A stretch of DNA of 55,032 nucleotides from Microbacterium sp. MYb54 (GTDB taxonomy: Bacteria > Actinomycetota > Actinomycetes > Actinomycetales > Microbacteriaceae): positions 1-55,032 of the forward strand of contig NZ_PCPA01000022.1 in assembly GCF_002979515.1 (NCBI RefSeq), read 5' to 3'. The notes beneath the pieces were generated by a model. The model was not told the origin of the DNA. It saw only the letters and a list, made by a program, of their open reading frames with translations, and searched no databases. Each line of letters opens with the position of its first letter. Position 1 is the first letter of the stretch. Shown one piece after another: positions 10,614 through 20,468 of the stretch. The position numbers and the translations under genes are program-made.

Positions 10614-11767
10614 GAGGCGTAGGCGCTGTTCTCGTGCACGTAGTCATGGGTGAGATCGTTGGTGAGCACGGTCGCCGCCTGGTCTCCGACCTTCAGGTCG
10701 ATGACCAGGTGGGTCGCCCGCGGGGTCAGGTCGACCTCCTCACGGGGGCGGTCTGGTCCCCCCTCGGTGCAGACCCGCACACCGTTCATCCACACATCGA
10801 CGTCGTAGGGGTCGAACTGTGCGTTGGTCGTGCCGATCGCCGCGAGCACTCGCCCCCAGTTCGGGTCGTTGCCGAAGATGGCGGCCTTGAAGAGGTTGTT
10901 GCGGGCGACCGAGCGGCCGACCTCGACAGCGTCCTGCTCGGACACCGCGTGCTGCACCTCGATCGTGATGTCGTGGCTCGCGCCCTCGGCGTCGCCCTGC
11001 AGCTTGACCGCGAGCTCCTGGCACAGCTCCGTGAGGGCTGCCACGAAGTCATCGAGATCGGGGGCGACCTCGGAAGCACCGTTGGCGAGGAGCGTGACCT
11101 GATCGTTCGTCGACATACAGCCGTCGGAGTCGAGACGATCGAACGTCTTTGCCGTCGCGCGCCGCAGCGCCTCATCAGCCTGGAGCGGTTCGAGGAGCGC
11201 GTCGGTCGTGATCACCACGAGCATCGTGGCGAGGCCAGGCGCGAGCATGCCAGCGCCCTTCGCCATGCCGCCGATCGTCCAGCCGTCGCGGCTGATCACG
11301 GCGGTCTTCGCGACCGTGTCAGTGGTCATGATGGCGTGCGCGGCACTCTCTCCGCCGCTGGCACTGAGCTCGGCGATCGCCTGTTCGGTGCCGGCGAGCA
11401 CCCGGGCGCGGAACGTCTCGTCTCCGGTTCCGATGAGTCCGGTGGAGCAGATCAGCACGTCGCCGGCGCTGACGCCGAGGAGCTCGGCCGCCTTCTCGGC
11501 GGTCTGGTGCGTGGTCTGGAACCCGAACGCGCCGGTGAAGCAGTTGGCCCCGCCGGAGTTGAGCACGACGGCTTCGACGATGCGATCGGCGACGGCTTGC
11601 TGCGACCAGATGATCGGGTTGGCCTTGGCGCGGTTGCTCGTGAAGACGGCAGCGCCGACCTTGCGGGGTCCGCGGTTGACGACGACGGCGACATCCGGCT
11701 TGCCGGTGGACTTGAGCCCAGCGGCGACACCGGCCGCCTCGAATCCTGCGGGGGCGGTGACGCTCAC
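10610..11767 (-). CDS. argJ: Bifunctional glutamate N-acetyltransferase / amino-acid acetyltransferase
   Basis: A 385-residue ArgJ, which transfers acetyl from N-acetylornithine to glutamate and so closes the acetyl cycle; many members also use acetyl-CoA. The protein self-cleaves: [15 protein letters not shown] contains the Ala-Thr scission site, the Thr becoming the nucleophile of the beta chain. [14 protein letters not shown] and [11 protein letters not shown] motifs are present (here [16 protein letters not shown]). Overlaps argC and argB by four bases each. Confidence 0.97.
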   Translation of the reverse strand: MSVTAPAGFEAAGVAAGLKSTGKPDVAVVVNRGPRKVGAAVFTSNRAKANPIIWSQQAVADRIVEAVVLNSGGANCFTGAFGFQTTHQTAEKAAELLGVSAGDVLICSTGLIGTGDETFRARVLAGTEQAIAELSASGGESAAHAIMTTDTVAKTAVISRDGWTIGGMAKGAGMLAPGLATMLVVITTDALLEPLQADEALRRATAKTFDRLDSDGCMSTNDQVTLLANGASEVAPDLDDFVAALTELCQELAVKLQGDAEGASHDITIEVQHAVSEQDAVEVGRSVARNNLFKAAIFGNDPNWGRVLAAIGTTNAQFDPYDVDVWMNGVRVCTEGGPDRPREEVDLTPRATHLVIDLKVGDQAATVLTNDLTHDYVHENSAYAS

Positions 11768-12816
11768 GGCGCGACTCCGTTCACTGAGAGGGCGCGGTTC
11801 TCGGGAAGTCCCAGCGCGATGTTCATGGACTGGATGGCTGCTCCTGCAGTGCCCTTGACGAGGTTGTCGACCGCGGTGACCACGGTGACCCGGTTCGCGG
11901 CACGATCGATCGCGAGGCCGATCAGCGCGGTGTTCGCGCCGAGCACGTCAGCTGTACGCGGGAAGCGTCCCTCCGGCAGCAGCTGCACGAAGGTCTCGTC
12001 GCCGTAGGCGTTCTGCCACGCATCGCGGATCTGTTCGTCGGTCACGCCCTCGACGATCGGCGCGGTCGATGTGGCGAGGATTCCCCGCGACATCGGGACC
12101 AGTACCGGCGTGAACGAGATCCGGATGCCATCGGCGTCAGCACCGGAAGCCGCGGCGAGCGCCTGGCGGATCTCCGGGATGTGCCGATGTGATCCGCCGA
12201 CCGCATACGGGTTCGCGGTACCGAGGATCTCGCTGCCGAGCAGGTTGGTCTTGAGGCTCTTGCCTGCGCCGGAGGGGCCGACGGCCAACACCGACACGAT
12301 GTCTGAGGGGTCGATCACTCCGGCGGCGACACCCGGCGCGAGGCTGAGGCTCACCGTCGAGGCGTTGCAGCCGGGAGCGGCGATACGCGTCGCCCCGTGG
12401 AGGTTCTCACGCTGCTTCCCCCCACCCACCAGGAGCTCAGGGACACCGTAGGTCCACGGCTCGTGGAATGTCCCGCCGTAGAACGCCTCCCAAGCCGACG
12501 CCGACGTGAGCCGGTGATCGGCCCCCGCGTCGATCACGAGTGCAGTGTCGCCCAGGGCATCGGTGTACTGCCCCGACTGACCGTGCGGGAGCGCGAGGAA
12601 CACGATGTCATGGCCGGCGAGAATCTCGGGCGTCGTGTCCTGCAGGGTGAGATGTGCGAGCGAGCGCAGATGCGGCTGGTGATCGATGAGAGGCTGTCCG
12701 GCGTTCGAATGCGCCGTGACGGTGCGGATCTCGATGTCGGGATGATCGGCCAGGATGCGCAGAATCTCGCCGCCTGCGTAGCCGGATGCGCCGGAGACGG
12801 CGACGGAATACGTCAT
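11764..12816 (-). CDS. argC: N-acetyl-gamma-glutamyl-phosphate reductase
   Basis: NADPH-dependent reduction of acetylglutamyl phosphate to the semialdehyde. A 350-residue protein with an N-terminal Rossmann motif [15 protein letters not shown] (residues ~8-22) and the catalytic cysteine in [25 protein letters not shown] is the conserved substrate segment. It is the first gene of the operon. A -10 TAAGGT sits six bases before the ATG with no ribosome binding site, so the operon message is probably leaderless. No ArgR gene is present in the operon. Confidence 0.97.
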   Translation of the reverse strand: MTYSVAVSGASGYAGGEILRILADHPDIEIRTVTAHSNAGQPLIDHQPHLRSLAHLTLQDTTPEILAGHDIVFLALPHGQSGQYTDALGDTALVIDAGADHRLTSASAWEAFYGGTFHEPWTYGVPELLVGGGKQRENLHGATRIAAPGCNASTVSLSLAPGVAAGVIDPSDIVSVLAVGPSGAGKSLKTNLLGSEILGTANPYAVGGSHRHIPEIRQALAAASGADADGIRISFTPVLVPMSRGILATSTAPIVEGVTDEQIRDAWQNAYGDETFVQLLPEGRFPRTADVLGANTALIGLAIDRAANRVTVVTAVDNLVKGTAGAAIQSMNIALGLPENRALSVNGVAP

Positions 12817-12822
12817 GCTTCT

Positions 12823-12828
12823 ACCTTA
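12823..12828 (-). promoter_or_regulatory. -10 box of the leaderless arg operon promoter
   Basis: TAAGGT on the minus strand, six bases (AGAAGC) before the argC ATG. The -35 region is weak. The remaining 12829-13055 spacer shows no gene I can support. Confidence 0.45.
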
Positions 12829-13055
12829 ACGGTCGGGCCCACGATGAAACCGGGACCAGGGACGGGGCCGGAGGCGGCGACACCGGCTCTCGACCGCCGT
12901 GCGTGCGCAGGCAGGAGGGCGGGGTCGCCTACAGTCGGCGGCCGCGGCGTCGGCGCACAGCGATGACGCTCGGAGCGAGCGTCGAAGAAGCGGTGGCGGC
13001 CGAAGGCATGTCGCGACAGTAGCGCGGCCGCGGCTGCCACCGCAAATCCGATCCG

Positions 13056-15206
13056 TCATCCGACATGGTGCGACTCCAGCGGCGCGGCGAAGAAGGTGAG
13101 CTCGTGCGCGCTCGACACCTCGAACGCCCGCCGCATCCGCGCCCGCGTTCCGGCATCCGCTCGCGCCGCTGCCTCGGTGGCGTAGACGATCGCCTTCTCC
13201 GTAGCGTCCTCGAAGGCCGGATCCGCGTACGTCGACAGCCAGGAGGCGAAGGGATGCTCCGGATCCCGCGCGAACGCCCCGAACTCCCCCGAGTGCAGGC
13301 GTCGGCCGAGGTCGGTGTAGAGCCAGAAGCACGGAAGCACGGCGGCGACGGTCTCCGCATAGTCGCCGCCGAACGCGACGGAGCGCAGATGGTCGAGGTA
13401 GGCAGTGGTCGCGGGTGCCGGTTCAGCCGCGAACGTCGCCGCGGTGACGCCCTGTGCCGGAGTCAGCCACGAGGCATGCAGTTCGAGCTCGCCAACGATA
13501 GATCCGTGCGCGGAGTCCGCCCAGAACGCCCGCTCGGCCGACGTGGGCGCGAGCCGCGCGGCCTCGGCGAGGACGCGCGCGTACTCACGCAGGTACAGCG
13601 CATCCTGCGCGAGGTAGAACAGGAACGGGGCACGCGCCAGGGAGCCGTCAGCGAGCGCGCGGATGAACGGCAGCTCGTCGATCCCCGCCCTGATGCCGGA
13701 GATCTGCTGCCACCAGTCGGCGGCGATGTCGCTCGCTTCCGGCCTGGGATCGGCACCCGCGCGCCCCCAGAGTCCTGCGAAATGGCTGATCGGACCGTGA
13801 CCACGCCCGACCCGCAGCGACTCCCCCGCGCGGAGCGACTCACGCAGCCACGTCCTGGCGGCGAGCACCGCGTCGGCCGGTTCCTCTCCGCGCGCGAGCA
13901 ACGTGGCGAGGGCCGAGGACAGCGAGCAGCCGGTGCCGTGCGTGTTGCCGGTCGGGATGCGGGATCCGCTGAACTCCTCCCGCAGTCCTCGACGGGCATC
14001 GACCAGTGCATCCGGAGCATCGTCGCCCGTGAGATGACCACCCTTGACCAGGATGGCGGCCCCGACCTCGGCCGACAGCTCCTCCGCGGCGGAGATCGCG
14101 TCGTTCCAGTCCACGATCTCGCGGCCCGACAGCACAGTGAGCTCCGCAAGGTTCGGGGTGACCAGGGTCGCGCGGCTGAGGAGCTCGCGCAGTGCACGCT
14201 CTGCATCCGGAGCGAGCAGCCTGTCGCCGGAGGTCGCGACCATGACGGGGTCGAGCACCACGATCGGCGGGCGCACGGCTTCGAGCCACTCGCCGACGGT
14301 GCGGATGACCTCCGCATCCGCCAGCATCCCGAGCTTCACGGCGTCGATCACGATGTCGTCCGACAAGGCGTCGAGCTGGGCGCGGAGGAAGTCGGCCGGC
14401 GGGACATGCACCGCGCGCACTCCCCGCGTGTTCTGCGCGGTCAGCGCGGTGAGCACGGCCATGCCGTAGCCGCCGTTCGCGGCGATGGACTTGAGGTCGG
14501 CCTGGATACCGGCACCTCCGGACGGATCACTCCCGGCGATGCTGAGAACCCTCGGCACGGATGCCGCGAGCCACCGACGCCGGAACGCCCCGGCCATCAC
14601 CTCAGGGTCGTCGGCGGCGCACAATGCCGAGACCACCGCGAGTCCGACCGCACCGGCTTCGCGCAGGGACTCGGTGTCGTCGATGCCAACGCCGCCGATC
14701 GCCACGCACGGGAGCGGACTGCTTGCCACGAAGGCAGCGAAGCCGTCGACACCGAGCGGTGCAGGATGGTCCGCTTTGGTGGTCGTCGGCCTGATCACCC
14801 CGACCCCGAGGTAGTCCACGGTTCCGGCCGGAAGCGCACGAACCGCCTCGAGGTGCGCCGGGCTGTTCGCGGTGAGACCGATCAACGCGTCGGGTCCCAG
14901 CGCTTCGCGCGCCCGCAGCACCGACGCGTCGCCCTGCCCGAGGTGCACACCATCGACCCGCGCGCCGCGTCCACGGGCTGTGACAGCAGCATCCAGCCGG
15001 TCGTTCACGACGAGCAGCGCCCGTCCGTCGATCACCCGCGACAGGGCGATCAACTGCTCGACCGTCTCCGCATCGGTCGCAGCCTTGGCACGCAGCTGGA
15101 CTATGCGCACCCCGCCGTCGACCGCCAGACGCACGGTCTCGACGACGCCGCGGTCTCCGCAGAGCGCTTCATCCGTGACGAGGTAGAGGGACAGATCCGC
15201 GTTCAC
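13056..15206 (-). CDS. thiED-tenA: Trifunctional ThiE-ThiD-TenA thiamine protein
   Basis: One 716-residue chain with three thiamine domains. Residues 1-212 are thiamine-phosphate synthase (ThiE): [18 protein letters not shown] and RPTTTKADH. Residues 218-478 are HMP/HMP-P kinase (ThiD): [19 protein letters not shown] and the catalytic Cys in [12 protein letters not shown]. Residues ~495-716 are TenA/thiaminase II-like: [20 protein letters not shown] and ELELHASWL, which salvages aminopyrimidine from degraded thiamine. It follows thiM with a four-base overlap, so both are under the TPP riboswitch upstream. Together they couple salvage of pyrimidine and thiazole to TMP formation. Confidence 0.93.
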   Translation of the reverse strand: MNADLSLYLVTDEALCGDRGVVETVRLAVDGGVRIVQLRAKAATDAETVEQLIALSRVIDGRALLVVNDRLDAAVTARGRGARVDGVHLGQGDASVLRAREALGPDALIGLTANSPAHLEAVRALPAGTVDYLGVGVIRPTTTKADHPAPLGVDGFAAFVASSPLPCVAIGGVGIDDTESLREAGAVGLAVVSALCAADDPEVMAGAFRRRWLAASVPRVLSIAGSDPSGGAGIQADLKSIAANGGYGMAVLTALTAQNTRGVRAVHVPPADFLRAQLDALSDDIVIDAVKLGMLADAEVIRTVGEWLEAVRPPIVVLDPVMVATSGDRLLAPDAERALRELLSRATLVTPNLAELTVLSGREIVDWNDAISAAEELSAEVGAAILVKGGHLTGDDAPDALVDARRGLREEFSGSRIPTGNTHGTGCSLSSALATLLARGEEPADAVLAARTWLRESLRAGESLRVGRGHGPISHFAGLWGRAGADPRPEASDIAADWWQQISGIRAGIDELPFIRALADGSLARAPFLFYLAQDALYLREYARVLAEAARLAPTSAERAFWADSAHGSIVGELELHASWLTPAQGVTAATFAAEPAPATTAYLDHLRSVAFGGDYAETVAAVLPCFWLYTDLGRRLHSGEFGAFARDPEHPFASWLSTYADPAFEDATEKAIVYATEAAARADAGTRARMRRAFEVSSAHELTFFAAPLESHHVG

Positions 15207-16051
15207 AGGGTGCCGCCTTCGACGCGCGCACCGGCTCTGATGTCGTCAGGGCCCACCGCGGCGAGAGCGTCCAGCAGCGCGACGGCAAAGCTGCCCGGTC
15301 CGGTCGCACTCGCTGCGGCCCGCTCGGCAGCGATCGTGTAGACGAGGCTCGCAGCCGCGACGGCGGTGAGCGCATCGTGCTCGGTCTCCCTGGCGGCCCC
15401 GAGGAAGGCGGCCATCACCGCCCCGAGGGCACACCCTCCGCCGGTGACGCGCGTCAGAAGCTCATGGCCGTTCGCCAAGCGCAGCACTCGAAACCCGTCG
15501 GTGATGAGATCGATCGGGCCCGACACCGCGACAACGCTGCCCGTCCGTTGAGCGAGAGCGACGGCGGCATCGGCCGCCGCATCCGTGCTGTCGGTCGCGT
15601 CCACCCCGCGACCTCCGGCGCTGAGCCCGGCGACGGCGAGGATCTCGGAGGCATTTCCGCGAATCGCGGTCGGACGCTGCTCGATCAGCCGGTGCGCGAG
15701 AGCCGTGCGCACCGGGAGAGCGCCGACGGCGACCGGGTCGAGCACCCAGGGCGTCCCGGATGCCGTGGCGCCGGCGACGGCTTCCAGACTCGCCGCCCGC
15801 TGCTCGGGAGTGGGCGTGCCCAGGTTGATCAGCACTCCCGAGGCGATCCCGGCGAACATCCCCGCCTCATCGACGATGTCGACCATCGCGGGGGCGGCGC
15901 CGAGAGCCAGCAGCACGTTGGCGGTGAAGCCCGTGACCACCGCGTTGGTGATGCAGTGCGTCAACGGGGGCGCTTCGCGAAGCACCCCCAGCAGGGCCGC
16001 GGCGGAACCGGCGAGGTCGATGGTGGAATCAGGACGCAGAAGATCGCTCAT
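15203..16051 (-). CDS. thiM: Hydroxyethylthiazole kinase
   Basis: Phosphorylates 4-methyl-5-(2-hydroxyethyl)thiazole for salvage into thiamine. A 282-residue ribokinase-like protein with [21 protein letters not shown] near residues 31-52, the conserved [10 protein letters not shown] and IRGNASEI segments, and the ATP/catalytic loop [17 protein letters not shown] with the catalytic Cys. It is the first gene after the TPP riboswitch and overlaps the downstream fusion gene by four bases. The ribosome binding site AGGGA lies at the 3' end of the riboswitch. Confidence 0.95.
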   Translation of the reverse strand: MSDLLRPDSTIDLAGSAAALLGVLREAPPLTHCITNAVVTGFTANVLLALGAAPAMVDIVDEAGMFAGIASGVLINLGTPTPEQRAASLEAVAGATASGTPWVLDPVAVGALPVRTALAHRLIEQRPTAIRGNASEILAVAGLSAGGRGVDATDSTDAAADAAVALAQRTGSVVAVSGPIDLITDGFRVLRLANGHELLTRVTGGGCALGAVMAAFLGAARETEHDALTAVAAASLVYTIAAERAAASATGPGSFAVALLDALAAVGPDDIRAGARVEGGTL

Positions 16052-16055
16052 CGCG

Positions 16056-16136
16056 ACATCCCTTCGCTAGTACGAACTAGATCAGGTTCGACGGGTCTGT
16101 TCTCAGCCGCGGATTGCGGCACCCCGTGTCACTGCT
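16056..16136 (-). ncRNA. TPP riboswitch (THI element)
   Basis: The minus strand shows the conserved thi-box order: GGGGTGC, then GGCTGAGA, then ACCCGTCGAACCTGATCTAG, then GCGAAGGGA. These are the pyrimidine and pyrophosphate sensing arms of the TPP aptamer. It lies directly before thiM. The 3' end AAGGGA is also the thiM ribosome binding site (about seven bases before the ATG), so ligand binding should mask it in the P1 stem: translational control with no separate expression platform. Confidence 0.93.
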
Positions 16137-16142
16137 CGAAGT

Positions 16143-17105
16143 CTAGCGATCGGCCAGCAGTTCCCACTCCTCCGCTCGCGTGAGTCCGGCGCTGCGATCC
16201 CGGTCGACACCGCGCTCCCGTTCATCCGCGACGATGCGCTCTACGGTGTCGGCGAGGGGACGGAGCCGCCCGCCGCTCGCGTGAAATGCGCTGTTCGAGC
16301 GGGTCATCCAGCCCGTCATCTCGGCCGGAAGCCACATCGGCAGCGAACGAGGCCCCGCCCAGTAGTCGACCTCGTGGGCGAGAAGCCACTCCTCTTCGGC
16401 GACGACCGTGTCACCGGTGTGCCCGGCCGCGACACGAACCGCCTCCAGCAGAACGGCGAGAGGATGCTCATCCCCCACGGCGTTGACAGCTCCGCTGCGG
16501 GTGGCCGTGACGACGTAGGCGGCGAGGTCGTCGACGTCGATGACCTGCGCGCTTCTGCCTGCAAGCGGCGGCAGCAGCACGGGCTCCGAGCCCGCTCGCG
16601 CGAACGCAGCACCCCAGTAGCCGAACCGGTCGCTGGGATCTCCGTCGCCCACGATGAGCCCAGGGCGCACAACGAGGGCCCGCTCGCCCAGTCGTCCGAC
16701 AGCATCTTCGGACGCAGCCTTCTGCGCGCCGTACTCGTACTCGTCGCCGGGGCCGGCGGCCGGATGACGTGGGGCCGACTCATCCGCTCCAGTCGTAGCG
16801 TCGTCGGCGTAGACCGACACCGACGACACGTACGTCCAGCGCGCGGCACGGTCTCCGAGAGCGTCGACCGCACGCTCGACGTGTGCCGCCTGCGACGAGA
16901 TGTCGACGACCTGATCCCAGTCGCGTCGTGCGAGGTCGGCGTACACGCCGGAATCGTCGCGGTCGCCGCGCACGAGGACGGTGCCCTCTGGCGCCGGGCG
17001 CGTGCCGCGAGCGAGGCAGGTCACCGTGGCGCCTTCGTCGAGCCATCGCCGGGCGATGCGTCCGGAGAGCCAGCCCGTGCCGCCGAGGATCAGAACATCT
17101 GTCAT
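16143..17105 (-). CDS. NAD-dependent epimerase/dehydratase family protein
   Basis: A 320-residue extended short-chain dehydrogenase-like protein. The dinucleotide-binding motif is VLILGGTGWLSGRIARR (residues ~4-20). YEYGAQKAASE supplies the Tyr-x3-Lys pair, and VVRPGLIVGDGDPSDRFGYW is the typical substrate-side segment. The substrate is unknown; it resembles reductase-type epimerases rather than sugar-nucleotide enzymes. It starts at the ATGA that also ends the shifted frame of the DUF402 gene upstream, and it ends just before the TPP riboswitch. Confidence 0.8.
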   Translation of the reverse strand: MTDVLILGGTGWLSGRIARRWLDEGATVTCLARGTRPAPEGTVLVRGDRDDSGVYADLARRDWDQVVDISSQAAHVERAVDALGDRAARWTYVSSVSVYADDATTGADESAPRHPAAGPGDEYEYGAQKAASEDAVGRLGERALVVRPGLIVGDGDPSDRFGYWGAAFARAGSEPVLLPPLAGRSAQVIDVDDLAAYVVTATRSGAVNAVGDEHPLAVLLEAVRVAAGHTGDTVVAEEEWLLAHEVDYWAGPRSLPMWLPAEMTGWMTRSNSAFHASGGRLRPLADTVERIVADERERGVDRDRSAGLTRAEEWELLADR

Positions 17106-17150
17106 GGCTCCATGTCATCAGGTACCGATCTCCTGCGGAACCGCTTCCGC

Positions 17151-17887
17151 TCAGAGCAGATCGGCTCTCGGCCCCAGTTGGTCCAGACCCGCGAGCACCG
17201 GAACGGTCCACACCGGGTCAGGCTGCCAGTGCCGCCACTCGGCATCGAACGGCCAGTCGTCGGCCTCGAATGAGGCGATCGCCGCGTCCGCATGCCGCTC
17301 GATCTGCGCGGCCTGTTCGGGGCTGAGCCGCCCTTGCTCGATCGCAGCGACGAGCTCATCCTCGTCCTTGAGGTGGATGCCGCCGTCCGCATCGATCTCC
17401 ACATCGAGGATGTGGTCGGACGAGTACGTGTCGTGGTCGGTGCGCAGGTGCGCAGGTGCGCATTCTCGAGGTTGATGTACCAGCCGGCGAACTCCCAGTC
17501 CTCCCCCGTGGTGTCGCTCCAGAACAACCAGACCGACCACGGCATTCCCGCGGGCGCGATGCACAGCACCCCGTTGCCTCGCCAGCGCTCGATGATGCGC
17601 GTCCGGGGCTCGATCCAACGCCGGTCGAGCGGTACCTCGCGCACACGCTGTCCGTCGAGAGACCCCGGTGCCTCCTGCAGCGTCCCGGGTGCGAGCCATG
17701 CCACGAGCCCGTGCTCGTCGTCCCGCACCACGCGCATCGGGGAGATCCTCGATGGCTCCCCCGGCTGCCACCCCGGCTTCCGGTAGTGCCAGTCGATCTG
17801 CGCACCGGGCTCGAGGAACGGTCCCTCTCCGAGCGGTCGCGCATCGTCCGGAACGGCGGCCGGAGTGCCCTGGGGGAGGATGCTCAT
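17151..17887 (-). pseudogene. DUF402 family protein, frameshifted by an 8-bp tandem duplication
   Basis: The first ~141 residues (MSILPQGTPAAVPDDARPLG to WEFAGWYINLENAHLRT) match the DUF402 family, which includes nucleotide hydrolases. The reading frame then shifts. The expected continuation DHDTYSSDHILDVEIDADG, ending QLGPRADLL at 17151, lies in another frame. The break falls on a duplicated octamer at 17440-17455; removing one copy restores a 242-residue protein. As written, translation would run ~118 unrelated residues to 17102, where its TGA overlaps the next gene's ATG. It may be a true mutation, slippage variation or a sequence error. The ATG at 17887 follows a -10 TACCGT by six bases. 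Confidence 0.8.
17440..17462. repeat. 8-bp tandem repeat (2.9 copies) causing the DUF402 frameshift
   Basis: GTGCGCAG occurs at 17440-17447 and 17448-17455, followed by GTGCGCA at 17456-17462. One copy fewer keeps the DUF402 frame open, and the extra copy shifts it by +8. This is a typical slippage substrate. Confidence 0.9.
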
Positions 17888-17893
17888 CCCGCC

Positions 17894-17899
17894 ACGGTA
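17894..17899 (-). promoter_or_regulatory. -10 box of a leaderless DUF402 promoter
   Basis: TACCGT on the minus strand, six bases before the ATG at 17887. Confidence 0.45.
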
Positions 17900-17954
17900 C
17901 TCCGGCGCCGTCCCCGATCGCCCGAAGAGCGACGCAGTTCGTCCGAGGGTGTGT

Positions 17955-20468
17955 TCAGTCGCGCAGTGCTGCTCCGAAACGCTCCGCTGCGACCGCGACA
18001 CCGGCGAGCTTGGCCGCGGTGGCCTCCGCTGCGGTGAGCGTGCGGTCGTCGGCGCGGAACCGCAGCGCGAAGGTCAGGCTCTTCGAGCCCTCCGGAACGC
18101 CCTCACCGCGGTAGTCGTCCACGAGGCGCACCGACTCGAGCAGCGCACCGGCGCCCTCGGCAAGAGCTGCCTGCACGTCTGCGGCCGGCACCTCGGCCGG
18201 CACAGTGAGCGAGACGTCCTGCGTCGCCGCGGGGAACGTCGACAGCGACGCGGCGACCACACGCCCGCCTGCGAGAGACAGGATGAGGTCGAGGTCGATC
18301 TCCAGCACAGTGGCGCGACCGGGAAGATCGGCGCCTTCGGCCACTGCCGGGTGCAGCTCGCCGACGTAGCCGACCTCTTCCCCTGCGACCAGGAGCGACC
18401 CCGTGCGACCGGGGTGGAGCGCCGCGCGCTCAGCCTGGACCACATCGATCTCGACACCGGCTGCAGCCGCGATGACACGGACGGCATCCAGCGCCTCGAC
18501 CAGCCCTGCCACCTCTGCCGGACGGCCGGGCTGACGCGGCGCCACGTACCCGGTCAGCAGCGCGGCGATGAAGCGGTGCTGTGGCGGGATGGAGGCGTAC
18601 AGCGCTGCGAGAGTCTCGTCGGACGGACGCTCACCGAGCGGCGGCACCTCGTCTGTGCCGTACTCGACGCCCGGCTCCGGCAGGAACACGGCACCGGTCT
18701 CGAAGATCGCGAGGTCGGTCAGACCGCGCGAGATGTTGCGGTGCGCGGTCAGCAGCAGACCCGGGATGAGCGATCGCCGCAGAAACGGCGCCTGTCCGTC
18801 GAGCGGGTTCGCCAGGCGGATGCTCGGCAGGTGCTCGCCCGAGGCCGACCCGTGCAGGTCGTTCTGCACGTCTGTGGTGAACGGGAACGCCGGCGTCTCG
18901 ACGAGCCCCGCGGCGGCCAGAGCGTCAGCCACGCGGCGACGGCCCTGCTGGTGCGCCGTGAGCCCGCGGCCGGACGGCGGGGTGGGCAGCACCGAGGGGA
19001 TGCGGTCGAGCCCGTGGATGCGGGCGACCTCCTCGGCGAGCGTCCACTTGTCGGTGAGGTCGGGTCGCCAGGTCGGCGGGATCACCGTCCAACCGGAACT
19101 CCCGTCGGATGCGCTGACATCGGCGCCGATGGTGGTCAGAGCGCCGACGATCTCATAATCGGTGTAGTCGACGCCGATGAGACCCTGCACGAAGCCGGCA
19201 GGCAGTTCGATCTCGCCCACGAAGACCTCGGCGAAGAGCGCACCGCCCTCTTCGGTCAGCGTGCCACCGGCGAGCTCGACCATGAGGTCGGCCGCGCGAC
19301 GGGCAGCCACGAACGGGATCAGCGGGTCGACACCGCGCTCGAAGCGCTTGGACGCTTCACTGGGCAGCTTGTGTCGACGAGCGGTGCGGGCGATCGTCGT
19401 GGGGTCGAAGCTCGCGGCCTCGATCAGCACGTTCGTCGTGGTCTCACTCATCTCGGTCGTGCCGCCGCCCATGACGCCGGCGAGACCGATCGGGCCGGAG
19501 CCGTCGGTGATGAGCAGGTCCTCGACGTGGAGCGCGCGCTCCTGGCCGTCGAGCGTCGTCATCTTCTCACCCGGCGTCGCGCGACGGACCGTGATGCCGC
19601 CATCGAGCTTGTCGAGGTCGTAGCCGTGCAGCGGCTGGCCGAGTTCGAGCATCACATAGTTGGTGATGTCGATCAGCACGCCCAGTGAGCGCATGCCGGC
19701 GAGGCTGAGCCGCGCGATCATCCACGGCGGGGTGGGACGCGAGGGGTCGACGCCGCGCACGACACGGGTCACGAACTCGCTCGCGCCGACGCGTCCGCGC
19801 ACGGGAGCGGCGTCATCGACGATCGTGGTGTGACCGCTGCCCGGCTGCAGTTCGGCGAAGTCACGCTCTGCGGGATCACGGAAAGTCGCGCCGGTGGCGT
19901 GCGAGTACTCGCGAGCCACGCCACGCAACGAGAAGGCGTAGCCGCGGTCGGGCGTGACGTTGATCTCGACCGCCACGTCATCCAGACCCAGCAGCGCGAT
20001 CGCATCGGTGCCGACGGGTGCGTCGATGCCGAGGTCGGAGAGCACCACGATGCCGTTGTGCTCATCGCCGAGGCCCAGCTCGCGCGCCGAGGCGATCATG
20101 CCGTCCGAGACATGACCGTAGGTCTTGCGGGCGGCGATCGGGAACGGCCCTGGCAGCACGGCGCCCGGCAGAGTCACGACGACCTTGTCCCCCACGCCGA
20201 AGTTGTGCGCACCGCAGACGATCCCGCGGATGCCACCGTTCTCCTCGCCCACGTCGACCTGGCACCAGTTGATGGTCTTGCCGTTGGACTGCGGCTCGGG
20301 TTCGATCGAGACGACCTGGCCGACGACCACGGGGCCAGTGATGTCGAAGCGGTGCACGTCTTCTTCCTCGAAGCCGACGGTCACCAGGGCCTCGAGGACG
20401 TCCTCGGGCGTGGCATCCGCTGCCAGATCGACGTACTCACGCAGCCACGAAAGCGGGACGCGCATCAC
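17955..20468 (-). CDS. pheT: Phenylalanyl-tRNA synthetase beta chain
   Basis: Beta subunit of the alpha2-beta2 PheRS, 837 residues as expected. The N-terminus MMRVPLSWLREYVDL is typical. A tRNA-binding OB-fold domain follows (VVVGQVVSIEPEP, residues ~45-60). The central B3/B4 editing region includes LQPG-type and GLAGVMGGGTTEM segments; RHKLPSEASKRFERGVDP marks B5; the C-terminal ~95 residues (LSTFPAATQDVSLTVPAEV) are the ferredoxin-like anticodon-binding domain. It overlaps the pheS stop by four bases. Confidence 0.97.
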   Translation of the reverse strand: MMRVPLSWLREYVDLAADATPEDVLEALVTVGFEEEDVHRFDITGPVVVGQVVSIEPEPQSNGKTINWCQVDVGEENGGIRGIVCGAHNFGVGDKVVVTLPGAVLPGPFPIAARKTYGHVSDGMIASARELGLGDEHNGIVVLSDLGIDAPVGTDAIALLGLDDVAVEINVTPDRGYAFSLRGVAREYSHATGATFRDPAERDFAELQPGSGHTTIVDDAAPVRGRVGASEFVTRVVRGVDPSRPTPPWMIARLSLAGMRSLGVLIDITNYVMLELGQPLHGYDLDKLDGGITVRRATPGEKMTTLDGQERALHVEDLLITDGSGPIGLAGVMGGGTTEMSETTTNVLIEAASFDPTTIARTARRHKLPSEASKRFERGVDPLIPFVAARRAADLMVELAGGTLTEEGGALFAEVFVGEIELPAGFVQGLIGVDYTDYEIVGALTTIGADVSASDGSSGWTVIPPTWRPDLTDKWTLAEEVARIHGLDRIPSVLPTPPSGRGLTAHQQGRRRVADALAAAGLVETPAFPFTTDVQNDLHGSASGEHLPSIRLANPLDGQAPFLRRSLIPGLLLTAHRNISRGLTDLAIFETGAVFLPEPGVEYGTDEVPPLGERPSDETLAALYASIPPQHRFIAALLTGYVAPRQPGRPAEVAGLVEALDAVRVIAAAAGVEIDVVQAERAALHPGRTGSLLVAGEEVGYVGELHPAVAEGADLPGRATVLEIDLDLILSLAGGRVVAASLSTFPAATQDVSLTVPAEVPAADVQAALAEGAGALLESVRLVDDYRGEGVPEGSKSLTFALRFRADDRTLTAAEATAAKLAGVAVAAERFGAALRD

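Noticed and set aside
13065..15341. Plus-strand open frame of 758 codons
   Set aside because: Antisense to the ThiE-ThiD-TenA gene; Arg/His-rich, low-complexity composition typical of a shadow frame.
17865..19688. Plus-strand open frame of 607 codons
   Set aside because: Antisense to pheT; no family resemblance.
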